Shown in pieces: positions 1-9,565 of a stretch of DNA of 23,371 nt. The notes under the pieces were generated by a model. That model was not told where the DNA came from. It made no database searches and saw only the letters and a program-made list of their open reading frames with translations. The stretch is from positions 1 through 23,371 of the forward strand of contig JBNGIS010009031.1 in NCBI GenBank assembly GCA_049999725.1, in the 5' to 3' direction. Source of the stretch: Haplomitrium mnioides. Taxonomy: Eukaryota; Marchantiophyta; Haplomitriopsida; Calobryales. The translations under genes and the position numbers were made by a program. Each line of letters opens with the position of its first letter. The first letter of the stretch is position 1.

Positions 1-167
1 GCTCTATCATGCTTGTTGAAACGACCAAAAAAAAATCAAAAAAACTCATGTATTTTTTTTTTAAATTAACCTCATTTTTATGTTTTTTGATATGAAAAAT
101 CACAATTTTTCTCAAAAGAAAATTAAGTTTCTGTTGTGAGTAACCTGTTTCTTGTTCAAAGTAGCGG
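1..167 (-). repeat. Dispersed repeat, copy 1 of 3
   Basis: Read on the minus strand, this stretch matches 17363-17529 and 23208-23371. All three begin with CTACTTTGAAC, have a block near AACCTTTTTT or its decayed form, a central A-rich run, and a tail like TTTTAACAA followed by an AT/GC mix. The copies are clearly diverged. This one stops within about five bases of the truncated edge of the chromovirus LTR at 172, so it either inserted there or marks a rearrangement breakpoint. The left end may run beyond the window. The class of element is unknown. Confidence 0.6.
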
Positions 168-171
168 TTGT

Positions 172-400
172 TTTATACAAGAGAAGAGGGTGTCATCCCT
201 CTTTCTTCACTTACAAGTCACTTCTTGTTTCAACCCTAAATAAATCACTTAGAAGAAACTTCTAGTCTCAACCCTAAAACTCTTAAAGTGACTTCCAAGG
301 CAAGTAATCTTGTCTCAACCCTAAAAGTAACCCCCTACCACTTCCTTCACTCCTCTCTATTTTCTTATAAATAGCACAACCTTATGATTGTACTATTACA
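172..400 (-). repeat. Truncated 3' LTR of minus-strand chromovirus copy
   Basis: On the minus strand it starts TGTAATAGTACAA at 400, as do the LTRs at 9145 and 18649. It runs through the U3 mini-repeats (AGTGACTT and AGGGTTGA motifs) and stops at the TATA region near 172. About 190 bp that follow in the full-length copies (rest of R and U5, ending TTTTACA) are missing. It lies immediately downstream of the chromodomain stop, which is where a 3' LTR belongs. Confidence 0.8.
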
Positions 401-610
401 TAATCCTTGCTTTCTAGTCAATGACGTCATCGTCATTGCCGCAACTTTCAAATATTTAAATAGCCTTTTGAGTATTCTCAAGATTTGAAGAAGGTTCCCA
501 AGTAGCACCATGAAGTGGATAGCCTTTCCACAAAACCTTGTGTTGAACTTGTGGATGCAGCTCTCATTTGATAACTCTTTTCGCCAAAATGTGGTCCACT
601 TCAAATTTTT
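401..610 (-). pseudogene. Chromodomain end of chromovirus polyprotein, broken
   Basis: The minus strand reads VDHILAKRVIK, a TGA stop, then HPQVQHKVLWKGYP and ATWEPSSNLENTQ, and ends at a stop about 20 bases before the LTR. VxxIL...WKGYP...ATWEP...LEN is the chromodomain signature found at the integrase C-terminus of chromoviruses, where it is thought to guide integration to marked chromatin. There are two in-frame stops: TGA after IK, where the second copy keeps an open frame, and TAA after QKAI. The second copy at 15634-15822 carries the same domain without internal stops. Confidence 0.8.
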
Positions 611-619
611 CATGATCAT

Positions 620-1855
620 CAAGAACAATAGCCAGAGGAGAAAGTTGAATACAATTTGGAAAAGAAGATGGACTAGGAATAAAAGGCTTAAGTTTAGACA
701 TAGAACACATGATAAATCTCAATATGAAGGAGAATATTGAGTTTATAAGCAATGGGAGAAATAACATGAGAAGTAGAGAAAGTATCAATCCAAGTAGAAG
801 ATAACCTATAGACTTGAGTATCTAAAGACAATGAGAGATCATGAGTAGATAACATAACTTGGTCTCCTAAAACATAAGAGGCATATGACGTCTATTGGCG
901 TATTGGTTTTTCCAATTTTGAGCAATAGTAAGATGATTTCAAGCATCTTGCAAAGAAGAAGATAAATGAGACAAAAAGATAGAAATACTTGGAACATTGG
1001 AAGAAGAAGGAGAAAGCAAACCATAAAAAACAAGAAGATGTTGATCCAAATGAAGAAAGAAAGGAGAAAATCTAGCACAGGTTTGTTTGGAGTTATTGTA
1101 AGCAAACTCCACAATCGGCAAAGAAACTATTCCAATCGATATGATGAACATTGATGACCATGCAAAGCATATCCTCCGTAGTGCAATTAGCATGCTCCAT
1201 TTGCCCATCTGTTTGTAGATGATAAGCAGTAGACATAGAAATTTTGGTTCCTAGAAGTTTGAACAACTCTCGCCAAAACTTTCTAGTGAAACGTGGATCC
1301 CTATCACATATTAACACCTTTAGCATTCTATGATGACGGAAGATTGTATCAAAGTAACTTTTTGCCAAATAAAAAGCATCTACTATAACCACCGTCAGTG
1401 CTAAATTAATATGCTTGTTGAGCTTCTCCACAAACACCACAATGGTAGTAAACCCACGAGACGTAGTTGGAAGCGAAGTGATAATCCAAACTTACATGTT
1501 CCCAATGAGTATTAGGAATTGGTAATGGTTGCAGAAGTCCCACTCATTTTTTATTCGAAGCTTTTTTTTCATTGAAAACTTTGACACAAACAAACAAAGC
1601 CACAAACATCTCAATCCAAGTTAGACCTCGACCACGTCCACTAAAGCATTTATGTAGCTTTATATGCTCCAAAATGCCCAAAGATAGGAATGTTATGTGC
1701 TTCTTATAAATAAGCTATTTGAAACATACTATCTTGTGGAACATATATTTGATAGCATTGATTGAGAATACCATCTCAAATGGAAAAAAAATGATACTCA
1801 CTATCTTTGACGACAAATTGTGCCCAAATAAAACTAGAAAAAGAATTTTATTTTT
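620..1855 (-). pseudogene. Integrase (zinc-binding, core, C-terminal part), broken
   Basis: The best open piece is 1440-1093. It contains ICDRDPRFTRKFW and QTDGQMEHAN, with 35 residues between the catalytic Asp and Glu, so the second half of the DD35E triad is intact. The first Asp lies upstream in a VSLD context near 1490 but is out of frame with the rest. The diverged zinc-binding region is at roughly 1855-1560. The C-terminal part (1208-620) keeps VEFAYNNSKQ, the LAIVLDDHEKF junction and other family blocks, spread over two or more frames. Upstream, the gene is cut at 1856-1860 by the nested 4-kb insertion and would resume at 5912. Confidence 0.8.
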
Positions 1856-2244
1856 TTACGTGTGGGGTGGTTTCTAACTAAAGAGTTTGGAAATAAAGGC
1901 TTTTCTGAGGAATTTTGAAGCAAAAAGATCATGTTTAGAGTTAAAATGGGAGTAATCCAAGTGAAATTCCTTCATTTGATAGTTATGAAGATCTCATGGC
2001 AGAATTGGAACTTGGCTAGAAAAAATGTGATTTCAGCTATTAGATACTTGAGTCCAAAGTGGATTTCCAGAGTTCATTCGAAAGCAAAAGCCGACTTAGG
2101 TCAGAACAATTTTGGAATATGGTAACAAGTGACTACTCTTCCAAGAGCGGATTTGGAGGTGCGCCATATTAAGTGATTATGATGTGAAGTGGTTAAATAG
2201 TTCCTTATGAGTCAAGAGTGTTTATTCTTGATTATTGAGTCACC

Positions 2245-4494
2245 ATGCCACGGAGAGGTATTTGAGAAGAGCCAGAGGTGGAAGAGTCACTACTCGAAGA
2301 TCTAAGCAAAAGAGATTACTATTTGACTCATAATTGCTGTCGAAAATTATCTCAGAAGTGATGCCTCAGGTTGAAGAGATGAAGGCTAAGGAAGTTAAAG
2401 GCGATGGATTGTTTGCGCCTTCTGGGCCTCTAAAGAATCCGCATATATTGAAGATCTCTTACGATTTGCGAAAGGTGCTAAGAATTAGGGGGCTGTGGAA
2501 CTTTGTAGCTCGGATCTGGGATCATAATCTAGAAAGTATGATCAGCCAAGGTCAATTTGATTGGTTCAACATGGTGGCAAGGGATTTAGTTCTCAGTTTG
2601 AGGGGAGAGTTTGTGCATTACTCGAAGGAAGCAGTGTTGAAGATTTACAGGCTTCTCGAAGAAGATGTCCCGGAAGTAAAACTGAATCAGGATGGTCATT
2701 TGGCCTATCTTTCTCCTGAGCCTTCTATGGCCAATCATGGTTACAAAATCCAAGAACTAGTAGATCTTTGTTGTAGGAATTCATGCAAGTGTTTGGAACC
2801 ATTCTTTTCCAACCAAAACCCAGATACATAACCAAGGCCAACTTGTTTGTTTTGTTGAATGCCTCACTTCATTTGCAACCTGATTCTGAGTTAGTTTCGA
2901 TTAAGTTGGGGGAAAAGCCCTGTAATTAAGTATGGACCTTTTATTTTGCATCATATGGAGGCTAATGGGGTGTGCACTCTAGAAGAGGTTGATTTCTTAG
3001 CAAACGATAAACGAACGATGTCAGAAGATACTTTGTGGAAAGATGACACCCCTAATAAGCTAGGTTGTAAACCTTGGCAGATGCTTCAATTGAGCCAGTT
3101 CCTAGAAAACATATTGATATGAGGGTGTTTGAATCCCCTTATCCGAAGCCATAGAAACAAGCTAGAACGAAGGTGAAAGAGATGTAGATTTCGAAGAGAC
3201 TTCCAATTTCTATTGAAGCAAAGTCGCCATAAGAGGTGGTAGTCTACCCGTTGGATTGTCGAAAGCCATGAGAGACAAATGCAATTGATATGATTGACTT
3301 GAAGGAAGGAAGTGCGGATTGGGGAAAAACTCTGGAGGAGATAGATGCCTAGAGGATGACCACATGAAAAGCAATTGAGGCATGCTCCGATTCGGATCCA
3401 AAGAGGGGTTCTATTGAAAGTTCAGCTGCGATGCAAGAAGTTTATGTAGTGGTGGATGATCTAATTGAATCCAACAGTGTTCCTCCGGAGGAAAGGAAAG
3501 AAAGGCTAGTGGAGGATCTGCAACTAGTGGAGGTACCAACGGAACTTGTTTTTGATATTCCCTACCCTGATCCTATGAGAGGAGAAGAAGAAAAGAAAAG
3601 TGAACAAGAAAAGGATCTGAAATCTACTACGAAAGGGTCTTCCAATATTCCTCCAGTAACTCAGAAGAAGGGAAAGGAAGTTGCTAAGGATTTCGATACT
3701 GAGTCGGATCAGGATGATTGGGAGAGCACCTACCATGAGCTGAAGAGGAGAATTAAATTGAAGGAGGATCGACTAGAAAACTTGATCCGCGAGGACCAGG
3801 AGATATCAAAGATTCTACGGAGGATGTATCTGTAGGGGGATCAAGCTCGTGACGTAGAGGAATTGGCTAAAGTTACAGCCTTAACCCAAAGATTGGCAGT
3901 AGCGGATACTTTGATGCAACATCAAGAAGAGAGCTTTATGATTGAGAAAGAAAAGTTGTCAAGGGTAACTTTGGAACTTGAGGAATAGAAGAGGAAGAGC
4001 CAATAGTTGTATGGAGAGAAAGCATTATTACAATTCGACATTTGTAAAATGATTGGTGAATTGGGAAATCTAGAGGAAAACAAGAGGTTGCATGAGACCA
4101 AAGAGAAAGAGTAGTTGAGGTTATACTAGGCCCTCCAGACATAAAAGGAAATTCAAAGGAAAGGAGCCAACACTTTGCAGTTGAAATTGGCGAAGTAGGA
4201 AAAGGAAACATTGGAGATAGAGAAGAGAGAACTTTTGGAAGATTTACTTAAGGCTGCTTGTGATGCCTTGGGTTTAAAAAAATGTGAGACAAGGTGCAAC
4301 AGGTTAGAAATTAAACACTGGATCAGATGGACACCAGTATGCAGAGATTATTGTTTGATTTAGATGAGGCAAATCAAAAGGTTGCTTATGTAAGAGAGCA
4401 GCTGGCAATACTCGAAGAAAAGTGTTATTCAAAAGTAGTTCGAGACATTTTTTGAGTGAAATCTTTAGAAGAGGAGGATCCAAAGTTACCATAG
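2245..4494 (+). pseudogene. Unrecognised long coiled-coil protein gene, broken
   Basis: An ATG at 2245 in a good plant context (CACCATGCC) opens a frame read in pieces to a TAG at 4492. The N-terminal half (about 2334-3110) looks globular: IRGLWNFVARIWDHNLESM, then YITKANLFVLLNASLHLQPD, ILHHMEANGVCTLEEVDFLA. A charged linker follows, and 3431-3835 is the longest open piece of the C-terminal half. From about 3740 to 4455 the protein is rich in Glu, Lys, Leu and Gln with heptad-like spacing, so a long coiled coil is likely. I count about four frameshifts and at least fourteen premature stops. I do not recognise the family. Because it sits inside an element lacking pol, it may be a gag-like or accessory protein of that element, or a captured host gene. 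Confidence 0.6.
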
Positions 4495-5906
4495 CATAGG
4501 ATTATTTAGGATTTACCATGTTGTTTCAGCTTTGTTGTTTTGGGAGTGCCGAATTTTTTATAAGTCTCATCAAGACTCTAAATTGAGGGTTGCCATTGCT
4601 TTATTCTTAGTAAAGATTCATTGAGGAAGAATTCAAAAGTGTTGTTTTGTTAGAGAGATTGTATTATGTAATCTAAAACTAGAGTAAAGAAAAGAATTCG
4701 TGAGTATGTAAGCAAGAAAGTATTTATGTTCTAACTGTGTAAAGGGAACTTAAAGAGGTTGTCTTCTTGGTGTTGCAAATTTGCGTGTTGTCGTCCAGTT
4801 GAAGAGGTCAAGAATTGTCTCAAGCTCATCTGTGAATCGCACTTGAATTCAATGTACGTTTAAAGTTGGCAAGGTGACCCAAGAAGGGAGTCGACTGCGG
4901 TAGGGAGGTGTATCCCGAGTCAATCGTAGGGCCTACTTGATTGGTTGTGGAGAGTAAAATCCTTTTTAAATATGTAGAAGGAATAGGAAATGAGTGATGA
5001 GAATTAATCTTGCAAATCAATGAATTTGTAAGGTTGAGTTCGAGTCGACGAACTGGAAATCATCGTGATTTATTTGATCTTTGCTCAAGGTGTTTTGTTT
5101 TATTCCGAAATATTCATCGTAGCTAAGTAGGAAGAGGGTTTAGTTGAGAGAAAGATTATAGGAGAGCAATTAAAGCTACTCGACTATCCTTGTGATTCAC
5201 AAGAGAGAGAAAACAGATTTCTCAAAGGTTGTGTGAGAATAAATATAGCACACATTTGCTAGAGATGAAGTTCAGAAGAGCAAATGCAGAGAGAGGATCT
5301 TTGGGATCCAAAGTCTTGGAAGGATGCGCGTGGGTTTCAGGTTGATAGTGGAAGTTATCGCGAGAAGAAGTGTTTACGAGTCGGGAATCAAATTCGGACA
5401 AGTGCTAGGTTTGTTTCTAAAGAAGGCTCAGAAGTCCAAAGAATTCAGTGGAACAGTGTTCAAACTTCCCTGTGGAAGAAGGCCTTGGACGGCTGAGATC
5501 TGAAGAGGATTTTGACTTGTAGCTTTGAAAGTCAGAAGTGACATAAGTTCATTTGTCGTTTAGCATTGAAGTGAACAGATGGAGGGAAGTACAGTTAAGG
5601 AGGAATGGTCCAACTTTCGGGTTGACAACGGTGGCGAAAATAGTTTCTAATTGGTGCTTTGGCGATTAACTGTTGGATTTAGAAGTGTCACTTCAGAATA
5701 GATGTATCTTACATTATTTTGTCCATAGGAAGTTTTTGGAGTCGGATCTCATTAATCTAAAGTCTGATTGTGATCTTGAGCTTGCCCTAAAAATTGGAAG
5801 TGAAGGTTTTGATGAGAAATAGTCTCTTGCTAGCATAATTCCACTGCCTCCCTGTATAAAAGGAACCCATGAAAGGGTGTATTTTCGAGATCTCCCCGTT
5901 ACTACA
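4495..5906. other. Non-coding right part of the nested 4-kb element
   Basis: Beyond the coiled-coil frame I see no recognisable gene for 1.4 kb. An open stretch at 5284-5496 gives a charged 70-residue peptide that resembles nothing I know and has no partner frame. Purine-rich runs near 5580-5606 could be a polypurine tract, and TATAAAAGG at 5857 a promoter, but neither is backed by a visible LTR pair. Confidence 0.4.
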
Positions 5907-5911
5907 TTACG

Positions 5912-6440
5912 CCAACTCTTACTAGTTGCCTAATCTTAATGTAAGAAACTAGTGTTGCTCACCTCCATTGTATTCACTCAATGATTTGGCCATCGTAACA
6001 TTGCATCAAGAATGGTGTAACCTTCCACCCTTATACTCTAGCTTGATATCAAAGAGTTGCAATTGATCTTCCCATCGGTGATGGCAACTTGTCATGTTTT
6101 CCAAATGGATTTTTTGCAACAATGGCTTGTCATCTATGCGCAAAAGCACAGGTCTTCTCAAAAGATGGTGCCTCCATACTTTGGTAGCATAAACCATTAC
6201 CAATTGCTCTCGATCCCTTGCATAGTAGTTTCTCTTTGCCGCATGTAATCGACGTGACATAAAGGCAATTAGATGAAGTCCATACTCAAACTCTTGCTAC
6301 AAAACTGCTCCAATAGCAAAATTAAAAGCATCAAAGGATCATATATCTGTAGAATAAGACAAGAAGAAGCAACACCTTGAGTTGTTGAAATGCCACTTGC
6401 TCTTTGGCGGTCTATTGAAACTTGACCTCTTTGCTTTGCA
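5912..6440 (-). pseudogene. RNase H of chromovirus copy 1, broken
   Basis: The minus-strand open piece 6260-6006 contains SRRLHAAKRNYYARDREQL and LRIDDKPLLQKIHLEN, then HHRWEDQLQLFDIKLEYK. This is the RNase H end of a Ty3/gypsy pol: the REQL glutamate and the IDDKPL aspartate keep catalytic positions. The first catalytic Asp (FDAS in the second copy at 9750) is lost here in a frame-disrupted stretch near 6330. The frame differs from that of RT upstream, so at least one frameshift lies between 6412 and 6260. Beyond 5990 the connection towards integrase is degraded and is then cut by the nested element. Confidence 0.8.
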
Positions 6441-7449
6441 GATCTATAAGTGGTGTAGCAATATGTGCATAATAATGGATGAATTGTCGGTAGAAGCTTG
6501 CCAATCCATTGAAGGTTGTAATGTCCTTTGCTTCACTTGGTGTTGGCCACTCTATGATAGCCTTAATTTTCTCTTCTTCCATCTTGATACCATCCCCAAA
6601 CACTTTGTACCCTAAGTAAGTAACCTCTTGCTTTCAAAATTTGCACTTGGATCTCTTGCAATAAAACTTTCAATTGAGCAACCTTTGCAATACTTCTTTG
6701 AGATGATGGTGATGTTCAGCTTCAGTTTTGCTAAAATAAAAAATGTCATCCAAGAATACCAAAATTGACTTATCCAATAGCCCATCAAAAATTTGATGCA
6801 TTTGATCCATGAATATGGCTAGAGCACTAGTAAGGCAAAATGCAAGGACATTCCACTCAAAATGCCCATACCTCATACAAAAAGTTGTCTTTGACACATC
6901 ACTTGGCTTGATAGGAATTTGCCAATAGCCACTTCAAAGATCCAGCTTGTTAAAGAATCATGCACCACTCAATTGATCCAACAAATCATCAATATATGTT
7001 AAAAGATAAGCATTCTTTACTGTTTGATTGTTCAAACCATGATAATCAGTACAAATACAAAATCCACCATATTTTTTTAATATAAAGAATATTGGTGCTC
7101 TCCAAAGCAAAATACTATGTTGAATGAAATTCTTCTCAAGAAGATCCATCAAGGTCTTGCAAACCTCTTCCAACTCTTGTGCCAAAAATTGATATATAAG
7201 TCGATTATATGGAGTACTTCCTAGTATCAACTCAACCGAAAAAGGCATTCCATGATCATCTAACAACCCTTTTAGCATATCATCCGAAAACATATCTGAA
7301 AACTCCTTCAAAATATCATCAACCATTGAGGTTGGCATAGATTTCCCTTCCTCGTTATTCAAGTCCACGATAGGCTTGATCCATATAGCAAAGACATTCA
7401 ACTCTTTCTCCATCAAAACATTACGACAAACTAATTTGGTCCTCTTCAT
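6441..7449 (-). pseudogene. Reverse transcriptase of chromovirus copy 1, broken
   Basis: One frame on the minus strand, interrupted by stops, runs from 7449 to 6412. It reads through the RT blocks in order: PIFFILKKYGGFCICTDYHGLN, YIDDLLDQLSGA, KLDL then SGYWQI after a stop, FCMRYGHFEWNVLAF, and the active site ILVFLDDIFYFSK. The FLDD motif and the LDL aspartate are preserved. The YLGYKVFGDGIKMEEEKI and WPTPSEAKDITTFNGLASFYR blocks follow. Stops interrupt at 6958 (after LSGA), at KLDL and 6670, among others, but there is no frameshift along the RT itself. Protease at 7878-7534 is in the same frame. Confidence 0.88.
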
Positions 7450-7533
7450 GAACGGTGCTGGACACCTAAAAAGAAATTGCTTTCCTTATAAAGTAACTTG
7501 AATTTGTCATTTTGCCTAATCAACTTGAGCAGA

Positions 7534-7878
7534 TCAATCTTCAACCCAAGACAAGCTTAAAATAATGTCATACTCTGCGGGTGCAAGATTAAAATCCATA
7601 GATTCCTCATACTCTTTGCCAATCTTTAGAAGAAATGGCTTGTGTAAGTGGAACACCTCATGTTTTTGGCCATTGGCTATAGCCACAAAGCTTCCTTTGA
7701 TAGACAAAGCATTAGCTTTGATTTTCGTTGCAAAATATAATGACATGAAATTCTTAGAGCTTTCATAATCTACCATCATTGTACAAGAATGCTCATCAAC
7801 TGTACTTTCTAGATGAAACAAAGTGCCTCTAAATCTTGTCAAGCTTTTCATTCCATTGTAACTAATCAAGCTCTCCAC
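7534..7878 (-). pseudogene. Retroviral-type aspartic protease, active site lost
   Basis: This 114-residue piece keeps the fold markers of Ty3/gypsy protease: MVDYESSKNFMS at the usual active-site position, then ALSIKGSFVAIANGQKHEV and, near the end, AEYDIILSLSWVED (the usual YDVILGMDWL block). The catalytic Asp-Ser/Thr-Gly is replaced by Asp-Tyr-Glu, so it could not act as a protease. Gag lies upstream and RT downstream; RT is in the same frame across a short stretch with several stops and probably two compensating frameshifts (7530-7450). Confidence 0.8.
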
Positions 7879-8768
7879 AAATTGCTCGAATGTCTTTACT
7901 GAGGTCGATTGTTTCCTTGATTTTCTTTTTCAACACTTGTTGCTTAAACAAGAGCATGTGGTCGACCTTGGCAATGTGGGAAACTTGCAATCATATGACC
8001 AAGTTTTCAAAAATAAAAGCATCCTCTACTTTGGCGCAAATGCTCATGTTCTATATTAGTGAGTGTCACTCTCTGTGCCGCATCAATCTCCATAGGTATA
8101 GCCTCATTTGTTGGCACACATTTGGTAAAGCTTGTCATAGATGTGGCTTAGCTTTCCTAGTCGATAGTAGTAAGTCCTATTGTTTTGCTACATGTATTGC
8201 TTCTTCAAGTTGAGAGAGCTGTCTCATTGTCACTTCCATTCTAGTGTGAGGGTTCAACCTTCGAACAAAGCGATCTTAAGCTTCTCCTTTACCCATATTG
8301 GGAATGTATAATGATATTTTGAAATTGTATGATATAGCTTCTTACCGTACCAAGTTGCTTCAATTATGCAAAGCAATCTCTTGCCAACTTTAGAGCATTC
8401 CGAACCCAAAATCTTAAATTCACCACTTCTTTGAACTCTTGCTAAGAAGTAGTTAGAGCAACAAATCCATGTTGAGCTTGCTCAATTTAATATCTCTACC
8501 AAGTTTTTGCCACTCCTTCCAACTAACTTGCAACAAATAAAATTCTTTGACCATCCTCTCTTATGTTGGTAGCCTCAAAATATTGTTTGCAATCAAACAG
8601 AAAACTCCCATATATGCTAGGAACTATCTTCCTATCACATGCTTTTGGTTTGGAAAACGGCACATGACTTTCTTCTTCTTGAAAATGTGTCCTTTTCCTC
8701 ATTTGCATATGAACCCCTAGAAGGCAAGAAAGATGTTCAATTTGTTAGTGCATTACTTGCATCCTCAT
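7879..8768 (-). pseudogene. Gag region of chromovirus copy 1, broken
   Basis: A likely start ATG at 8768 lies 33 bases past the PBS and is in frame with the open piece 8708-8523 after one TAA. The part reading CKQYFEATNIREDGQR matches the conserved gag block that normally reads about QYF...I...R. Near 8024-7980 there is a decayed zinc knuckle: a Cys, then FYF, a stop, KLGHMIAS and F, so the second and last cysteines of CCHC have been lost. Several frameshifts and stops lie between. The 107-residue plus-strand frame at 7890-8213 is an antisense shadow. Confidence 0.7.
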
Positions 8769-8800
8769 TTCTTGATTCTTTATTCCACCAAAAAGAACCG

Positions 8801-8814
8801 TGGCTCTGATACCA
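8801..8814 (-). other. Primer binding site for initiator-Met tRNA
   Basis: On the minus strand, TGGTATCAGAGCCA lies one base inside the LTR end (8816). It is complementary over 14 bases to the 3' end of plant initiator methionine tRNA (...TGGCTCTGATACCA). This fixes the orientation of copy 1 and the inner edge of its 5' LTR. Confidence 0.9.
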
Positions 8815-8815
8815 A

Positions 8816-9140
8816 TCTAAAAGAACTCAAGGATCAACTTCCAAACAAGTAACAACTTCAAAATAACTTTAATAAAGTCACACAACTCAAGGGCAATAAG
8901 CAAACCAAAGCCAAGAGTGCTAGCTAAAGCCAAGCAACCAAAGAGCCAAACCGATTTGAGAGGAACTCCAGAATGAAGAGTGAGGCTATGAAGCTCTTCT
9001 ATTTATAAAAGAGAAGAGGGTGTCATCCTTCTTTTTTCACTTACAAGTTACTTCCAATTTCAACTCTAAATTGATCACTTAGAAGTCACTTCTAATTTCA
9101 ACCTTAAAACTCTAAAAGTGACTTTGAAGGCAAGTAATTT
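8816..9140 (-). repeat. 5' LTR of chromovirus copy 1, U3-truncated
   Basis: Its minus-strand inner end is GAGTTCTTTTAGA, where other copies have GAGTTCTTTTACA, so the terminal CA has decayed. It carries the family TATA box (TATAAAT, + positions 9001-9007) and U3 mini-repeats, and stops at about 9140 inside U3. Roughly 110 bp that should lead to TGTAATAG are absent. The plus-strand LTR of the second copy begins four bases later. Confidence 0.85.
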
Positions 9141-9144
9141 AATA

Positions 9145-9558
9145 TGTAATAGTACAAGCATAAAGTTGTGTTATTTATAAAAAACTAGAGAGAGTGAAGA
9201 AAGTGGTAAGGGATCACTTTTAGGGTTGAGATAAGACTACTTGCCATTGAAGTCACTTTTAGAGTTTTAGGGTTGAAATTAGAAGTGACTTCTAAGTGAT
9301 CAATTTGGGGTTGAAATTAGAAAGGACTTGTAAGTGAAAAAAGAGGGATGACACCCTCTTCTCTTGTATAAATAGAAAGGCTTCATAGGTCTACTTTTTA
9401 TTTTGGAGTTCCTCCCAATTTGGTTTGGCTCTTTGGTTACTTAGCTTTGGTTAGCACTCTTGGCTTTGATTTGCTTATTGGTCTTGAGTTGTGTAACTCT
9501 ATTAGAGTTATCTTGAAGTTGCTACTTATTTGGAAGTCGATCTTTGAGTTCTTTTACA
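9145..9558 (+). repeat. 5' LTR of chromovirus copy 2, full length
   Basis: It runs from TGTAATAGTACAA to GAGTTCTTTTACA (414 bp), with the terminal inverted repeat TGTAA/TTACA. A TATA box (TATAAATAG) lies at 9367-9375. U3 holds repeats of AGGGTTGAAATTAGAAGTGA followed by CTT.AAGTGATCA. The sequence after 9558 is RNase H coding DNA rather than a PBS and gag. A 74-residue open frame at 9420-9644 covers U5 and is not a gene. Confidence 0.88.
9367..9375 (+). promoter_or_regulatory. LTR TATA box
   Basis: TATAAATAG lies in the full-length LTR, downstream of the U3 repeats. The same position reads TATATAAATAG in the 3' LTR (16125-16135), TATAAATAG in the minus-strand LTR at 9007, and is decayed to GTAAATGG in the solo LTR near 18450. 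This fits the start of R in this family. Confidence 0.65.
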
Positions 9559-9565
9559 TAGAGCC

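Larger units (their letters stand above)
1861..5906 (+). mobile_element. 4,046-bp nested insertion with TTACG duplication
   Basis: It is flanked by TTACG at 1856-1860 and 5907-5911. It starts TGTGGGGTGG and ends CCCGTTACTACA, so it has the TG...CA ends and 5-bp duplication of an LTR element. Host integrase sequence closes up across it when compared with the second chromovirus copy. It carries a long broken frame (2245-4494) but no RT, RNase H or integrase that I can see, which suggests a non-autonomous element such as a LARD. I could not find a convincing pair of long terminal repeats by eye, so the class is open. A TATA-like TATAAAAGG lies at 5857, about 50 bp before the right end. Confidence 0.7.
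172..9140 (-). mobile_element. Ty3/gypsy chromovirus copy 1 (decayed, interrupted)
   Basis: On the minus strand the order is 5' LTR, PBS, gag, protease, RT, RNase H, integrase, chromodomain, 3' LTR, which is the Ty3/gypsy chromovirus order. All coding parts carry stops or frameshifts, so it cannot be autonomous. A 4,046-bp element (1861-5906) splits it just before the integrase zinc-binding region. Removing that insert and one TTACG duplication gives a join that aligns with the uninterrupted second copy around 10180-10240. The 5' LTR is cut at 9140 by the second copy, and the 3' LTR is cut at 172. Confidence 0.85.

Noticed and set aside
5284-5496. 70-residue plus-strand frame in the 4-kb insertion
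   Set aside because: No motif, no continuation in neighbouring frames and no recognised relative; kept only as a note in the non-coding part.
7890-8213. 107-residue plus-strand frame
   Set aside because: Antisense to gag of copy 1, whose motifs and zinc-knuckle relic are on the minus strand.
8801-8814. tRNA-Met gene fragment
   Set aside because: The tRNA-like 3' end is explained by its place next to the LTR end as a primer binding site; no tRNA body is present.
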